Below, one piece after another: positions 42,790-51,608 of a stretch of DNA of 64,000 bases. This stretch comes from Streptosporangium pseudovulgare. Its GTDB lineage: Bacteria > Actinomycetota > Actinomycetes > Streptosporangiales > Streptosporangiaceae. A program made the translations under genes and the position numbers. The stretch is from contig NZ_BMQJ01000008.1 of NCBI RefSeq assembly GCF_014648055.1, forward strand, positions 124,001-188,000. Reading direction: 5' to 3'. Each line of letters begins with the position of its first letter. Position 1 is the first letter of the stretch. The notes beneath the pieces were generated by a model. It saw nothing but the letters and a program-made list of their open reading frames with translations. It did not search any database and was not told the origin of the DNA.

Positions 42790-45210
42790 ATGAATCAGGA
42801 CGACCGATTGGGTCCTTACCGGCTGCTCCGGCGGCTCGGCGAGGGCGGCATGGGCGTGGTCCATCTCGCCACCGATCCCCGCGGCCGTCAGGTGGCGGTG
42901 AAGGTCCTGCGCGGTGAGGTCGCCGGAGACGACGTGGCGCGCCGCAGGCTCTCCCGCGAGGTCGAGACCATGCGCCGGGTGCGCAGCGAGTACATCGCCG
43001 AGGTCGTCGACGCCGACGTGACCGGTCACCGCCCCTACATCGTGACGCGATACGTCCCCGGCCGGTCGCTGGAGGAACTGGTCAAGCAGGACGGCCCGCT
43101 GGAGCTGCCCGCCCTCCTCCAGGTCGCCCACGGGGTGGCGGTGGCGCTGGCCGCCGTGCACTCCGTCGGGGTGATCCACCGTGACCTCAAGCCCGGCAAC
43201 GTCCTCATCCTGGACGGCCGCCCCGTCCTCATCGACTTCGGCATCGCGCAGGCCGTGGACGCCACCCGGCTCACCCAGACCGGCATGTTCATCGGCACGC
43301 CCGGCTACCTCGCCCCCGAGATCATCGAGGGGCACGAGGCCGGGCCCGAGGTGGACGTGCACGCCTGGGGCGGCACGCTGGTCTTCGCGGCCACCGGCCG
43401 CCCGCCCTTCGGCAAGGGCACGCTGGAGATGATCTTCTACAACATCACCGCGGGCAAGGCCGACGTCGACTCCGTCCCCGAGCCGCTTCGTCCGCTGCTG
43501 CGGGCCGCGCTCCAGCGCGACCCGGCCAGGCGTCCCGCGGCGGCCGAGCTGGCCGGGCAGGTGGGGCATCTGATGGCCGGGGGCGGCCGGCCCCGGGTGT
43601 CCGACGAGATGGTCACGGTCCCGCGCTTCGGCGACGCGGGACCCGGCGGTCCCGGCGCGGGCGGCGCCGGCGTCACGGGCCCGGCGGGCGGGAGCCTTCC
43701 CGGCGGGCCGGACGGCTCCGGCGGCCGGGGAGTCCCCGGCGGTCACGGGTTTCCGGGCCGGCCGGGCGACCTCGGCGACGTGCCGACCCCGGCGACACCT
43801 CGCCCGGGCGCCGGGCCGTGGCCGCCGGCCCAGCCGACTCAGCCCTCCCCGGTCTCTCCCGCGTCCCCGGCGCAGGAGTACGTCTCGCTGCTCGGCGAGC
43901 AGCGGCCCGATGAGCGGCCCGGCGAGCGGCCCGCCGGGCAGTGGTCCGATGAGCGGCCCGGCGGGCAGTGGTCCGCGGAGCGGCCCGGCGGGCGGTGGCC
44001 CGCCGAGCGGCCGGCCGAGCGCTCGGCCGACCGGTCCGATCCCTGGCCCACCCGCAGGGTGACGCCCGAGGAGCTGCGCCGCGCCGCCGCCGAGGACGCC
44101 CACGACCTGCCCACCGGCGCGCTCGGGCCGGAGGACATCCCCACCGGGCGCGTGCCCACCGGCCCGTCCGGCGTCCCGGGCACATCGGGACTGGGCGCCT
44201 CCGGACCGGGCAGGTCCGGTCCGGCCCCGTGGGCCGGCTCGGGCGCGTGGACCGGCCCGGAGACGTCCGGCCCGTCCGGCGACGGCGCCCGGCCCGGCGT
44301 CTCCGACCGGTCGCGGCCTACGCCACAGGTGCCGGACGGCGACATCCCGACGCAGCGGGTCCGTCCCCAGGACCTGCAGGAGTACGCCCGCGACCACTCC
44401 GCCAGGCCCGGCTCCGGCCCCGGGGCCGTCCGCCCGGCGGCGCCGTACCCGCCGCCGGTGCCCTCCGAGGGGCCGCGCGACCGGTGGCCCGCGCCCGCGG
44501 ACCCGTTCGAGCACACGCCGCACCTGCGGCCCGACCGGTCGCCGGCGCCGCCGCCCTACCCCTACCCCCATCCCCGGCCGCCCGGGGCGCAGGCGGGCCG
44601 GCTGCTGCAGCGTTCCCGCGCGCACGGCGTCGCCGGGACGATGGCGCTGGTCGCCGTCGCGGCGGTGGCCGTCCTGGTGCCGGTCCTCGCCGCCGTCGTG
44701 GCCGTGCCCGTCGTGATCCTGCTGCGCGCGGCCGACATCGCCCAGCCCGGTCTCGCCGCCCGCCGCCCGGCCGGCGCGGCGGCGGGCGACGTCCTGCGGG
44801 TGCTCGGCAACCCCGCCGCGTTACTGAAGGCGGTGGGCGTCACGATCGCGCTCCTGCCGTACGCGCTGATCCTCGGCCTGCCGGTGACGCTCCTGCTGAC
44901 CGTGCTGGTCACCGGGATGCCGACCGTGAACGCGCTGAGCTGGGGGGCGGCGGTGGCGCTGTGGGCGATCAGCGCGGGACCGGGGGTTGAGGGCCCCAGC
45001 CGCCAGATGCGACGTACGCTGGCATCATTGCTGCCTTCGCGCGGCGCGGCCATGATCACGGCCGCGGCGGTGGGGGCGGCGGCGGTGCTGGCGGTCATCA
45101 TGGCGGCCGGCACCGTGCGTGACGGGGCACGGGAGGCGAGGTGGACGCCGGTCGGTGTCAAGACGGTGGTGAGCAGACTGGACGAGCTACGGGAGAGGGC
45201 GAGGCGATGA
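42790..45210 (+). CDS. Ser/Thr protein kinase 1 of a tandem array, with C-terminal membrane region
   Basis: An 806-aa PknB-type kinase. It has GEGGMG (17-22), the ATP Lys in VAVKVLRGE (Lys38), HRDLKPGN (130-137), DFG (149-151) and the activation loop ATRLTQTGMFIGTPGYLAPE with Thr residues likely to be autophosphorylated. A very long Pro/Gly/Arg-rich linker (~280-610) with repeated ERPGGQW/ERPAERS-like units follows. A C-terminal region with several hydrophobic helices (MALVAVAAVAVLVPVLAAVV, then LPYALILGLPVTLLLTVLVT) comes last. There are no PASTA repeats. The start is uncertain (42775 also possible). It overlaps the next kinase by 4 nt. Confidence 0.9.
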   Translation: MNQDDRLGPYRLLRRLGEGGMGVVHLATDPRGRQVAVKVLRGEVAGDDVARRRLSREVETMRRVRSEYIAEVVDADVTGHRPYIVTRYVPGRSLEELVKQDGPLELPALLQVAHGVAVALAAVHSVGVIHRDLKPGNVLILDGRPVLIDFGIAQAVDATRLTQTGMFIGTPGYLAPEIIEGHEAGPEVDVHAWGGTLVFAATGRPPFGKGTLEMIFYNITAGKADVDSVPEPLRPLLRAALQRDPARRPAAAELAGQVGHLMAGGGRPRVSDEMVTVPRFGDAGPGGPGAGGAGVTGPAGGSLPGGPDGSGGRGVPGGHGFPGRPGDLGDVPTPATPRPGAGPWPPAQPTQPSPVSPASPAQEYVSLLGEQRPDERPGERPAGQWSDERPGGQWSAERPGGRWPAERPAERSADRSDPWPTRRVTPEELRRAAAEDAHDLPTGALGPEDIPTGRVPTGPSGVPGTSGLGASGPGRSGPAPWAGSGAWTGPETSGPSGDGARPGVSDRSRPTPQVPDGDIPTQRVRPQDLQEYARDHSARPGSGPGAVRPAAPYPPPVPSEGPRDRWPAPADPFEHTPHLRPDRSPAPPPYPYPHPRPPGAQAGRLLQRSRAHGVAGTMALVAVAAVAVLVPVLAAVVAVPVVILLRAADIAQPGLAARRPAGAAAGDVLRVLGNPAALLKAVGVTIALLPYALILGLPVTLLLTVLVTGMPTVNALSWGAAVALWAISAGPGVEGPSRQMRRTLASLLPSRGAAMITAAAVGAAAVLAVIMAAGTVRDGAREARWTPVGVKTVVSRLDELRERARR

Positions 45211-47150
45211 CGGGGGAGACGCAGGCGCCCGAGCGGCTGGGTCCTTACCGGCTGCTCAGGCAGATCGGCGAGGGCGGGATGGGGGTCGTCCACCTTGGGC
45301 TGGACGAGGACGGCCGCGAGGTGGCGGTCAAGGTGCTCCACCCACACGTGGCCGCCGACCTCAAGGCCCGCGACCGCCTCACCCGCGAGGTCGAGACCAT
45401 GCGGCGGGTGCGCAGCCCGCAGGTCGCCGAGGTCGTCGACGCCGAGCTGACCGGCAGGCAGCCCTACATCGTCACCCGCTTCGCGCCGGGCCGCACGCTG
45501 GAGGACATCGTCCTCACCGACGGGCCGCTCGACGCGGACGAGGTGATCAGGCTCGCCCGGGGCCTGTGCGCGGCGCTGGTGGCGATCCACGCCGCCGACG
45601 TCGTCCACCGCGACCTCAAGCCCGCCAACGTGATGATCGTCGACGGCGAGCCGCTGGTCATCGACTTCGGCATCGCGCACCTGGTCAACGCCACCCGGCT
45701 GACCCAGACCGGCATGTTCGTCGGCACGCCCGGCTATCTCGCCCCGGAGATCATCCGTGACTCCGAGATCACCCAGGCGGCCGACGTGCACGCGCTGGCC
45801 TCGACGGTGTTCTTCGCCGCGACCGGCAAGCCGCCGTTCGGCACCGGCAGCTTCGAGGTCGTCTGCTTCAACATCATGGAGGGCCGGGCCAACATCGACC
45901 AGGCCCCCGTCTGGTTGCGCGGCTGGCTCCGCCGGGCGCTGGCCGTCGACCCCGTCGCCCGGCCGAGCGCCCAGGAACTGCTCCGGATGGCCCGCGAGCT
46001 CGACCCCACGGCCACGGTCCTGCACGAGACGCCGCCGCCCGCCGACGGCGGCACCCGCGTCCTCGACGCCGACGGCACCCGGGTCCTGGACGCCGACGGC
46101 GCCTCGACCCTGCCCGGCGGCGGGCCGGTGTCCCCGCCGAACGGCACCCGCACGCTGCCGCGCGGCGACGACTACGCCGACCTGCTGCCGCCGGTGGAGT
46201 ACGCCAGGCCCGAACGGCGGAGCCGGCCGTCCCGCCCCGAGCCGAGCCTGACCCCGGAGGGGATCGCCCCGTACGTGCCGGCCACGCCGCCTCCTTACGC
46301 CGCGGCTCCGACGCGGCGGGGCGGCCACCCGCCGCCTCCCTACCCCGACCAGCGGGTCGCCGGCTACCCGCCGCCCCCGCCGACCGGGCAGCCCCAGCCG
46401 TACGCCCCGCCGGCCCAGGCCCGGCCGCACACCCCGCCGGACGCCCGGCCCCGGCCGCAGGAGCGCGCTCCGTACCGCACCGGGCATCCGCTGGCCGCGG
46501 CGCTGCTGCTGACGATCCTCGTCGGGCTGGCCTGCGTGCGCCCGGTCATGGTGAGCGCCGTCGCGCTGGTCGCGGTGCTGTGCCTGCGGGTGGGCGAGTA
46601 CCTCTTCGGGGACCTCGCCGAGCGCCGTTCGGTGCGCGGCGGCAGCGCGGCCGACCCGCTGCTGGCGGTGCTGGGCACGCCGTGGGCGCTGGTCAAGGCG
46701 GCGCTCGCCACCGTGATCACCGCCCCGCTGGCCGCGATGTTCGGCATGTGCGTGTGGGGCGCGCTGCGGTTCGGCGCGCATCTGGGACCCAACACGGCCG
46801 CCGCCTACGCGGCCGGCGGGTTCGTGGCCGGGCTGTTCGTGCTGCCCGGCGGGGGCAAGCCGCGCCGGGCCGTCGCCCGCACGCTCACCGCCTCCATCCG
46901 CAGCCCCGGGGCGGCGATGGTGACCACGATCATCCTGGGCACGCTGGCGTTCTTCGCGGTGATGGCCGTGTTCACCGTGCACCCGTCCTTCGCGCCCTGG
47001 AAGCCGCCGACCCAGGTCATCGACCAGCTCACCCTGGAATGGCAGAACCAGGTGAACCGCGGGAAGATGGGCGTGCTCGACCTGGTCGGCGGTCTCGTCG
47101 ACGACCTGCTGAACAGTCTGGGGCTGGGTTTCGTCACCTTCTGGAAGTGA
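45207..47150 (+). CDS. Ser/Thr protein kinase 2 of a tandem array
   Basis: A 647-aa paralogue of the preceding kinase with the same architecture. It has LGPYRLLRQIGEGGMGVVHL, catalytic Lys42, VVHRDLKPANVMIVDGEPLV, DFG and the activation loop ATRLTQTGMFVGTPGYLAPE, nearly identical to kinase 1. Its Pro-rich linker is shorter and Tyr-rich near PPPYAAAPT and HPPPPYPD. The C-terminal membrane region contains LAAALLLTILVGLACVRPVM and AMVTTIILGTLAFFAVMAVF. The ATG overlaps the kinase 1 stop (ATGA), so translation is coupled. Its ligand or target is unknown. Confidence 0.92.
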   Translation: MTGETQAPERLGPYRLLRQIGEGGMGVVHLGLDEDGREVAVKVLHPHVAADLKARDRLTREVETMRRVRSPQVAEVVDAELTGRQPYIVTRFAPGRTLEDIVLTDGPLDADEVIRLARGLCAALVAIHAADVVHRDLKPANVMIVDGEPLVIDFGIAHLVNATRLTQTGMFVGTPGYLAPEIIRDSEITQAADVHALASTVFFAATGKPPFGTGSFEVVCFNIMEGRANIDQAPVWLRGWLRRALAVDPVARPSAQELLRMARELDPTATVLHETPPPADGGTRVLDADGTRVLDADGASTLPGGGPVSPPNGTRTLPRGDDYADLLPPVEYARPERRSRPSRPEPSLTPEGIAPYVPATPPPYAAAPTRRGGHPPPPYPDQRVAGYPPPPPTGQPQPYAPPAQARPHTPPDARPRPQERAPYRTGHPLAAALLLTILVGLACVRPVMVSAVALVAVLCLRVGEYLFGDLAERRSVRGGSAADPLLAVLGTPWALVKAALATVITAPLAAMFGMCVWGALRFGAHLGPNTAAAYAAGGFVAGLFVLPGGGKPRRAVARTLTASIRSPGAAMVTTIILGTLAFFAVMAVFTVHPSFAPWKPPTQVIDQLTLEWQNQVNRGKMGVLDLVGGLVDDLLNSLGLGFVTFWK

Positions 47151-47199
47151 TCGTCCCCCTGCGGCACGATGGGGGGACGCAGGGCCGGAGGGAGTTCGC

Positions 47200-48588
47200 A
47201 TGGGAGCACCGGACGGCGAGAGCCTAGGCCCCTACCGCCTGCTGTCCACGCTCGGGGCGGGCGGCTTCGGGGAGGTCCACCTCGCGCTGGACCCCGAGGG
47301 GCGCACGGTCGCGGTCAAGATCCTGCACCCGCACGTCGCGGCCGACACGACGGCCCTGGCCCGGCTGGCCCGCGAGGTCGAGACCATGCGGCGCGTCCAG
47401 GGGCCGCACGTCGCCGAGGTGCTCGACGCCTCCATGACGGGCCCCCGCCCCTACCTCGTCACCCGTTACGTGCAGGGCCGCCCGCTCAGCGCGGTCATCG
47501 CGGACGGAGCCGTCGAGGGGGACGGCCTGGCGCGTCTGGCGTACGGCCTGGCCGAGGCGCTGGTGGCGATCCACGCCGCCGAGGTCGTCCACCGCGACCT
47601 CAAGCCCGCCAACGTGATCCTGACCGACGGCGAGCCGGTGGTGATCGACTTCGGTATCGCCTGCGCGCTCGACTCCGTCTCGGTCACGGCGTCCGGCGCG
47701 GTCCTGGGCACGCCCGGCTACCTCGCGCCCGAGGTGCTGGAGGGCGCCGACGCCGGTCCCGCGGCCGACCTGTTCTCGCTCGGCGCGACGCTGGCCCACG
47801 CCGCCACCGGCCGCCCGCCGTACGGCGTCGGCCCGCCCTCGGCGGTCGGCTACCGCGTCGTCCACCACGATCCCGACCTGGAGGGCGTGCCCGGCTGGCT
47901 CGCGCCGCTGCTCGCCGGGTGCCTGCGGCGCGACCCGTCCGCCCGGCCCTCGGCGTCCGAGCTGCTGGCCGTGCTGGAGGCCGAGCCGCGGGTGGCCGCA
48001 CTGCCCGCACCGCCCGCCCGGCGGGTCCGCCCCGCGCTCGCCGCCGGGGTCGCCGAGGCGCGGGCGGCGGAGGCGCAGGCCACTGGGCTGCGGGGGGCGG
48101 AGGCGCAGGCCGCCGGGATGCGGGCGGCGGAGACCGGCGTCGCCGACGCCGCCTTCCGTGAGCCGGGGGGCGGCGCGGCCGGGGGCGGGCTGCACGGCCT
48201 GGTCACCCGCGAATGGCGTCCCGGGCGGAGACGGCCGCCCGGCCGGCCCTCGCCGGAGGAGCTGCGCGAGCGCCGCCGCGCCGTACTGCACCGCCGCTGG
48301 GTGATCGGCACCGGGCTGCTGGCCGCGCTGGCCGCGGCGACGGCGCGGAACCCGCTGCCCGAGGTGTCACTGCTGCTGCTGTCGGCGTACACGCTGGCGG
48401 TGACCGTCGACGCGGGGGTCGCGATGTTCGCCCGGAAGAACCGCGGGCGCGCGTTCCTCGACCTGGGCGGCATCGCCGGGACCCTCGCGCTGTGGGCCGC
48501 GCTCGGCGCGTTCTTCAGCACCCTGACCCTCGCGCTGGCCCTGGGAACCGTCGTCCTCGTCGTGGGGGCGATCCTCCTGGGCTCCTGA
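47200..48588 (+). CDS. Ser/Thr protein kinase 3 of a tandem array (diverged)
   Basis: A 462-aa kinase. The Gly-rich loop is GAGGFGEVHLALDPEG rather than GEGGMG. HRDLKPANVILTDGEPVVID and DFG are intact. The activation loop is VSVTASGAVLGTPGYLAPEV, without the paired Thr of the other two, so its activation may differ. A short Ala-rich linker carries a repeated EAQATGLRGAEAQAAGMRAA unit. The C-terminus has about four hydrophobic helices (ALALGTVVLVVGAILLGS at the end). It starts 49 bp after kinase 2 with GGAGGGAG upstream, probably in the same operon. Confidence 0.9.
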   Translation: MGAPDGESLGPYRLLSTLGAGGFGEVHLALDPEGRTVAVKILHPHVAADTTALARLAREVETMRRVQGPHVAEVLDASMTGPRPYLVTRYVQGRPLSAVIADGAVEGDGLARLAYGLAEALVAIHAAEVVHRDLKPANVILTDGEPVVIDFGIACALDSVSVTASGAVLGTPGYLAPEVLEGADAGPAADLFSLGATLAHAATGRPPYGVGPPSAVGYRVVHHDPDLEGVPGWLAPLLAGCLRRDPSARPSASELLAVLEAEPRVAALPAPPARRVRPALAAGVAEARAAEAQATGLRGAEAQAAGMRAAETGVADAAFREPGGGAAGGGLHGLVTREWRPGRRRPPGRPSPEELRERRRAVLHRRWVIGTGLLAALAAATARNPLPEVSLLLLSAYTLAVTVDAGVAMFARKNRGRAFLDLGGIAGTLALWAALGAFFSTLTLALALGTVVLVVGAILLGS

Positions 48589-48933
48589 CACCCCGGAGCC
48601 CGGGGAGCTTTTCGCCGCGGGCGAATCCCGGGTGAGGCTCCCGCGTCGGCGGAACATAGTTCGGTTAGGGTGGTGGGACACCGGTCGGAACGAAGGTCGA
48701 TCGTCGGGTGAACAGCACACTGCCTGGCGGTTTGCACCTAAGCTACCGATGGGTAACATGATGTCGGGAGCCGGCGGGCGCGCGCCGGACCGGACATCCC
48801 ACTGTCACGCCGCCCTCGGGCACCTGGCAGTCTTGGCATCACGTGCACGTGCCCCGCGTGTGCGTACCGCACATCCGGCGCCAACCGCAAGGACGCGGTG
48901 GCGTACGCGAACACGGGAGGTCGGCCACCGGCC
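48589..48933. other. Promoter region upstream of etfBA with an inverted repeat
   Basis: A 345-bp gap without a gene. TAGGGT occurs at about 48666-48671, a -10-like hexamer. TACC-GATG-GGTA (48744-48755) lies in GCTACCGATGGGTAAC, a form reminiscent of TetR-type operators found upstream of actinomycete beta-oxidation genes. It is a candidate for fatty-acid-responsive control of etfBA. Confidence 0.45.
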
Positions 48934-49713
48934 ATGAACATCGTCGTCTGCGTGAAGCAGGTCCCCGACACGGCGACCGAGCGCAAGCTGAGGTCCGATG
49001 ACAAGACGCTCGACCGCGACGCCGCCGACGGCGTCATCAACGAGCTGTGTGAATACGCGGTCGAGGAGGCGCTGCGCCTGAAGGAGGCCCACGGCGGTGA
49101 GGTGACGGTCCTCACCATGGGTCCCGGCAAGGCCACCGACACCATCCGCAAGGCCCTGGCCATGGGCGCCGACAAGGCGGTCCACCTGGTGGACGACGCG
49201 CTGCACGGCTCCGACGCGCTGGGCACCTCCTACGCCCTGGCGCAGACCCTCAAGAAGATCGGCTTCGACCTGGTCGTGCTCGGCTCGGAGTCGACCGACG
49301 CCCGCACCGGCGTCCTCGCCGCCATGCTGGCCGAGCGCCTCGGCGTGCCGCAGCTCACCTTCTCCAACAAGGTCGAGGTGAACGGCGAGACCATCACCGC
49401 CCAGCGCGTCACCGACTACGGCTACGACCGGGTCGAGGCCTCGCTGCCCGCCGTCGTCTCCGTGGTCGAGAAGATCAACGAGCCGCGCTACCCCTCTTTC
49501 AAGGGCATCATGGCCGCCAAGAAGAAGCCGGTCACCACGCTCGGCATCGCCGACGCGGAGATCGACGCCTCCCAGGTGGGCCTGGCCAACTCCTGGAGCG
49601 AGGTCGTCGACTTCGCCGCCGCCCCGCCCCGCGCGGCCGGCACCATCGTCAAGGACGAGGGCGACGGCGGCGTGAAGACCGCCGACTTCCTCGCGTCGAA
49701 GAAGTTCGTCTGA
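48934..49713 (+). CDS. etfB: Electron transfer flavoprotein beta subunit
   Basis: A 259-aa ETF beta. It accepts electrons from acyl-CoA dehydrogenases as a heterodimer with EtfA and binds AMP. Family features are MNIVVCVKQVPDTATERKLR, then GGEVTVLTMGPGKATDTIRK, DLVVLGSESTDARTGVLAAM (the signature region) and YPSFKGIMAAKKKPV near the C-terminus. The ATG at 48934 begins the conserved sequence. etfA follows 18 bp later. Confidence 0.96.
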   Translation: MNIVVCVKQVPDTATERKLRSDDKTLDRDAADGVINELCEYAVEEALRLKEAHGGEVTVLTMGPGKATDTIRKALAMGADKAVHLVDDALHGSDALGTSYALAQTLKKIGFDLVVLGSESTDARTGVLAAMLAERLGVPQLTFSNKVEVNGETITAQRVTDYGYDRVEASLPAVVSVVEKINEPRYPSFKGIMAAKKKPVTTLGIADAEIDASQVGLANSWSEVVDFAAAPPRAAGTIVKDEGDGGVKTADFLASKKFV

Positions 49714-49731
49714 GGACGGGGGTCAACCGAA

Positions 49732-50685
49732 ATGTCTGAGATTCTCGTTCTCGTCGAGCACGTCGAGGGCCAGGTCAAGAAGGTCACGCTCGAACTGCTG
49801 ACGCTCGCCCGCAAGCTGGGCGCGCCGTCGGCCGTCTGGGCCGGTCCCGGATACACCGCCGAGGCCCAGGCCCGGCTGGCCGAGCACGGCGCCGAGAAGG
49901 TCTACGTCGCCGACTCGGCCGACATCGCCGACCACGTCGTCGCGCCCAAGGCCGAGCTGCTGGCCCAGCTCGCCACGGAGAAGTCCGCCGCCGCGGTGCT
50001 CGTCGCCGCCACGGCCGAGGCCAAGGAGATCGCGGCCCGCCTGGCGATCAAGCTCGACGCCGGCATCCTCACCGACGTCGTCGGGATCCAGGACGGCATG
50101 GTCGCCGAGCACTCGATCTTCGGCGGTGGCGTCAACGTCCGGGCCCGGGTGACCAAGGGCCTCCCGATCATCGCCGTCCGTCCCAACTCCACGCCGGTCG
50201 AGCCCGCCGCGGGCGCGGGCGCCGAGGAGCGGGTCTCGGTGGCCGTCTCCGACGCCGCCAGGGCCGTCCGGGTCGTCGAGCGCGTCAAGGAGGAGAAGGG
50301 GGCCCGTCCGGAGCTCACCGAGGCCGCGATCGTGGTCTCCGGCGGGCGCGGCGTGGGCTCGGCCGAGAACTTCTCGATCATCGAGAAGCTCGCCGACTCC
50401 CTCGGCGCGGCGGTCGGCGCCTCCCGCGCCGCCACCGACGCCGGCTGGTACCCCCACCAGTTCCAGGTCGGCCAGACCGGCAAGACCGTCTCGCCGCAGC
50501 TCTACATCGCCGCGGGCATCTCCGGTGCCATCCAGCACCGGGCCGGCATGCAGACCGCCAAGACGATCGTCGCGATCAACAAGGACCCCGAGGCGCCGAT
50601 CTTCGAGCTGGCCGACTTCGGTGTCGTGGGCGACCTGCACCAGGTCGTCCCGCAGCTGACCGAGGAGATCGCCAAGCGCAAGTGA
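49732..50685 (+). CDS. etfA: Electron transfer flavoprotein alpha subunit
   Basis: A 317-aa ETF alpha that binds FAD through its C-terminal domain. It has [40 protein letters not shown], then [20 protein letters not shown] and [20 protein letters not shown], which form the FAD site. Electrons pass to ETF:quinone oxidoreductase. It directly follows etfB, and a hairpin terminator lies 34 bp past its stop. Confidence 0.96.
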   Translation: MSEILVLVEHVEGQVKKVTLELLTLARKLGAPSAVWAGPGYTAEAQARLAEHGAEKVYVADSADIADHVVAPKAELLAQLATEKSAAAVLVAATAEAKEIAARLAIKLDAGILTDVVGIQDGMVAEHSIFGGGVNVRARVTKGLPIIAVRPNSTPVEPAAGAGAEERVSVAVSDAARAVRVVERVKEEKGARPELTEAAIVVSGGRGVGSAENFSIIEKLADSLGAAVGASRAATDAGWYPHQFQVGQTGKTVSPQLYIAAGISGAIQHRAGMQTAKTIVAINKDPEAPIFELADFGVVGDLHQVVPQLTEEIAKRK

Positions 50686-50718
50686 CGCGCGGCCCGCGAG
50701 GCGGGCACGGAACCCGGG

Positions 50719-50746
50719 AAGGCGCCGCACACGCGTGCGGCGCCTT
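50719..50746 (+). terminator. etfBA terminator
   Basis: AAGGCGCCGCAC (50719-50730) pairs perfectly with GTGCGGCGCCTT (50735-50746) around a 4-nt loop. It lies between etfA and the convergent antitoxin gene and may act in both directions. Confidence 0.85.
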
Positions 50747-50772
50747 CTCGCGTCCCCGGGGCCGCCACGTCC

Positions 50773-51102
50773 TCAGGCGACTCTGACGGAGTGCGGGCCG
50801 ACGCTGATCGTCACGTCGACATGCCCGCCCAGCGCGGCCGCGTAGGCCCGGAGGGTCTCCAGCTCCATGGTGTCGATGTCGCCGTTCTCGATCTGGGATA
50901 CCCGCGACTGGGAGATGCCGAGTGCGGCGGCGACCTCGGCCTGAGTCTTGCCCAGCGCTTTGCGCAGTTCCTTCAGGTGATGACCGGCCACGTACGCGTT
51001 CAGTGCGGCTTCGGCGGTCGCCTGCCGTTCCGGATCGGCCAGCTCGGGGTGCAGCCGGTGAGCCTCGGCCTTGACCTCCTGCCAGCGGCGTGCGGGGCTC
51101 AT
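50773..51102 (-). CDS. HigA-type antitoxin (second module)
   Basis: A 109-aa XRE-family protein. The HTH is [20 protein letters not shown] then [20 protein letters not shown], and the C-terminal strands are [20 protein letters not shown]. The N-terminal extension ([20 protein letters not shown]) differs from the first module's antitoxin. The ATG at 51102 overlaps the toxin stop by 4 nt; longer in-frame starts would overlap the toxin gene further. Confidence 0.9.
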   Translation of the reverse strand: MSPARRWQEVKAEAHRLHPELADPERQATAEAALNAYVAGHHLKELRKALGKTQAEVAAALGISQSRVSQIENGDIDTMELETLRAYAAALGGHVDVTISVGPHSVRVA

Positions 51103-51470
51103 GGCGTCTCCTCCCTCTTCTCCGCGCGGTACTCCACATACCGGGACTTGGCCAGGGGGATCGCTTCGTCGTACCACCGCGACCACCTGCCCGCCTTGTC
51201 CCCGGCGACAAGGAAGATCGCCTCCCTGTCGGGATCGAAGACGAAGATGATTCTAATCTCCGACCGCCCTCGTGAGCCTGGGCGAAGCTCCTTGAGGTTG
51301 CTCAGATCGTCATCCACCAACGTGTCCACCAAAGGCCGCCCGAGGGTGGGGCCGATCTCCGCCAACCGGTCGATCGCCTTCTCGACGAGGGCTGCCGAGT
51401 CTGGATCGCTCTCACACAACTTGAGGAACCACGAATCCACCGGTTCCAGTAGGACGATCTCCCAGGTCAT
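51099..51470 (-). CDS. HigB/RelE-superfamily toxin (second module)
   Basis: A 123-aa HigB toxin, roughly half identical to the toxin at 11.9-12.2 kb over its whole length. Shared blocks are GPTLGRPLVD, LKELRPGS, GRSEIRI, FDPDREAIFLVAGDKAG and RWYDEAIPLAKSRYVEY. It starts MTWEIVLLEPVDSWFLKLCE. The upstream TATATT (51477-51482, minus strand) sits close to the start, so the transcript may be leaderless. An 8-bp palindrome, TGAGCTCA (51487-51494), lies just behind it. Confidence 0.92.
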   Translation of the reverse strand: MTWEIVLLEPVDSWFLKLCESDPDSAALVEKAIDRLAEIGPTLGRPLVDTLVDDDLSNLKELRPGSRGRSEIRIIFVFDPDREAIFLVAGDKAGRWSRWYDEAIPLAKSRYVEYRAEKREETP

Positions 51471-51476
51471 GCCAGG

Positions 51477-51494
51477 AATATAACTCTGAGCTCA
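51477..51494 (-). promoter_or_regulatory. -10 box and palindrome of the second HigBA operon
   Basis: On the minus strand TATATT (51477-51482) is a good -10 hexamer. TGAGCTCA (51487-51494) overlaps the spacer and could be the autorepression site. The patch is clearly AT-rich compared with its surroundings. Confidence 0.5.
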
Positions 51495-51557
51495 TATCTT
51501 GTCCGGAGCTTCGGCGATATGGAAGGGCCCTACCTGACTTTCCTGGGTTCCGGGGGC

Positions 51558-51589
51558 GCCGTCCCGTACGGCGAGGCGTGCGGGACGGC
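51558..51589 (-). terminator. Hairpin downstream of the second MFS gene
   Basis: GCCGTCCCG (51558-51566) pairs with CGGGACGGC (51581-51589), and weaker pairing extends into the loop. It lies 20 bp past the stop of the minus-strand MFS gene. Confidence 0.55.
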
Positions 51590-51608
51590 GGCCGGCGCGG
51601 TGGCCGGG

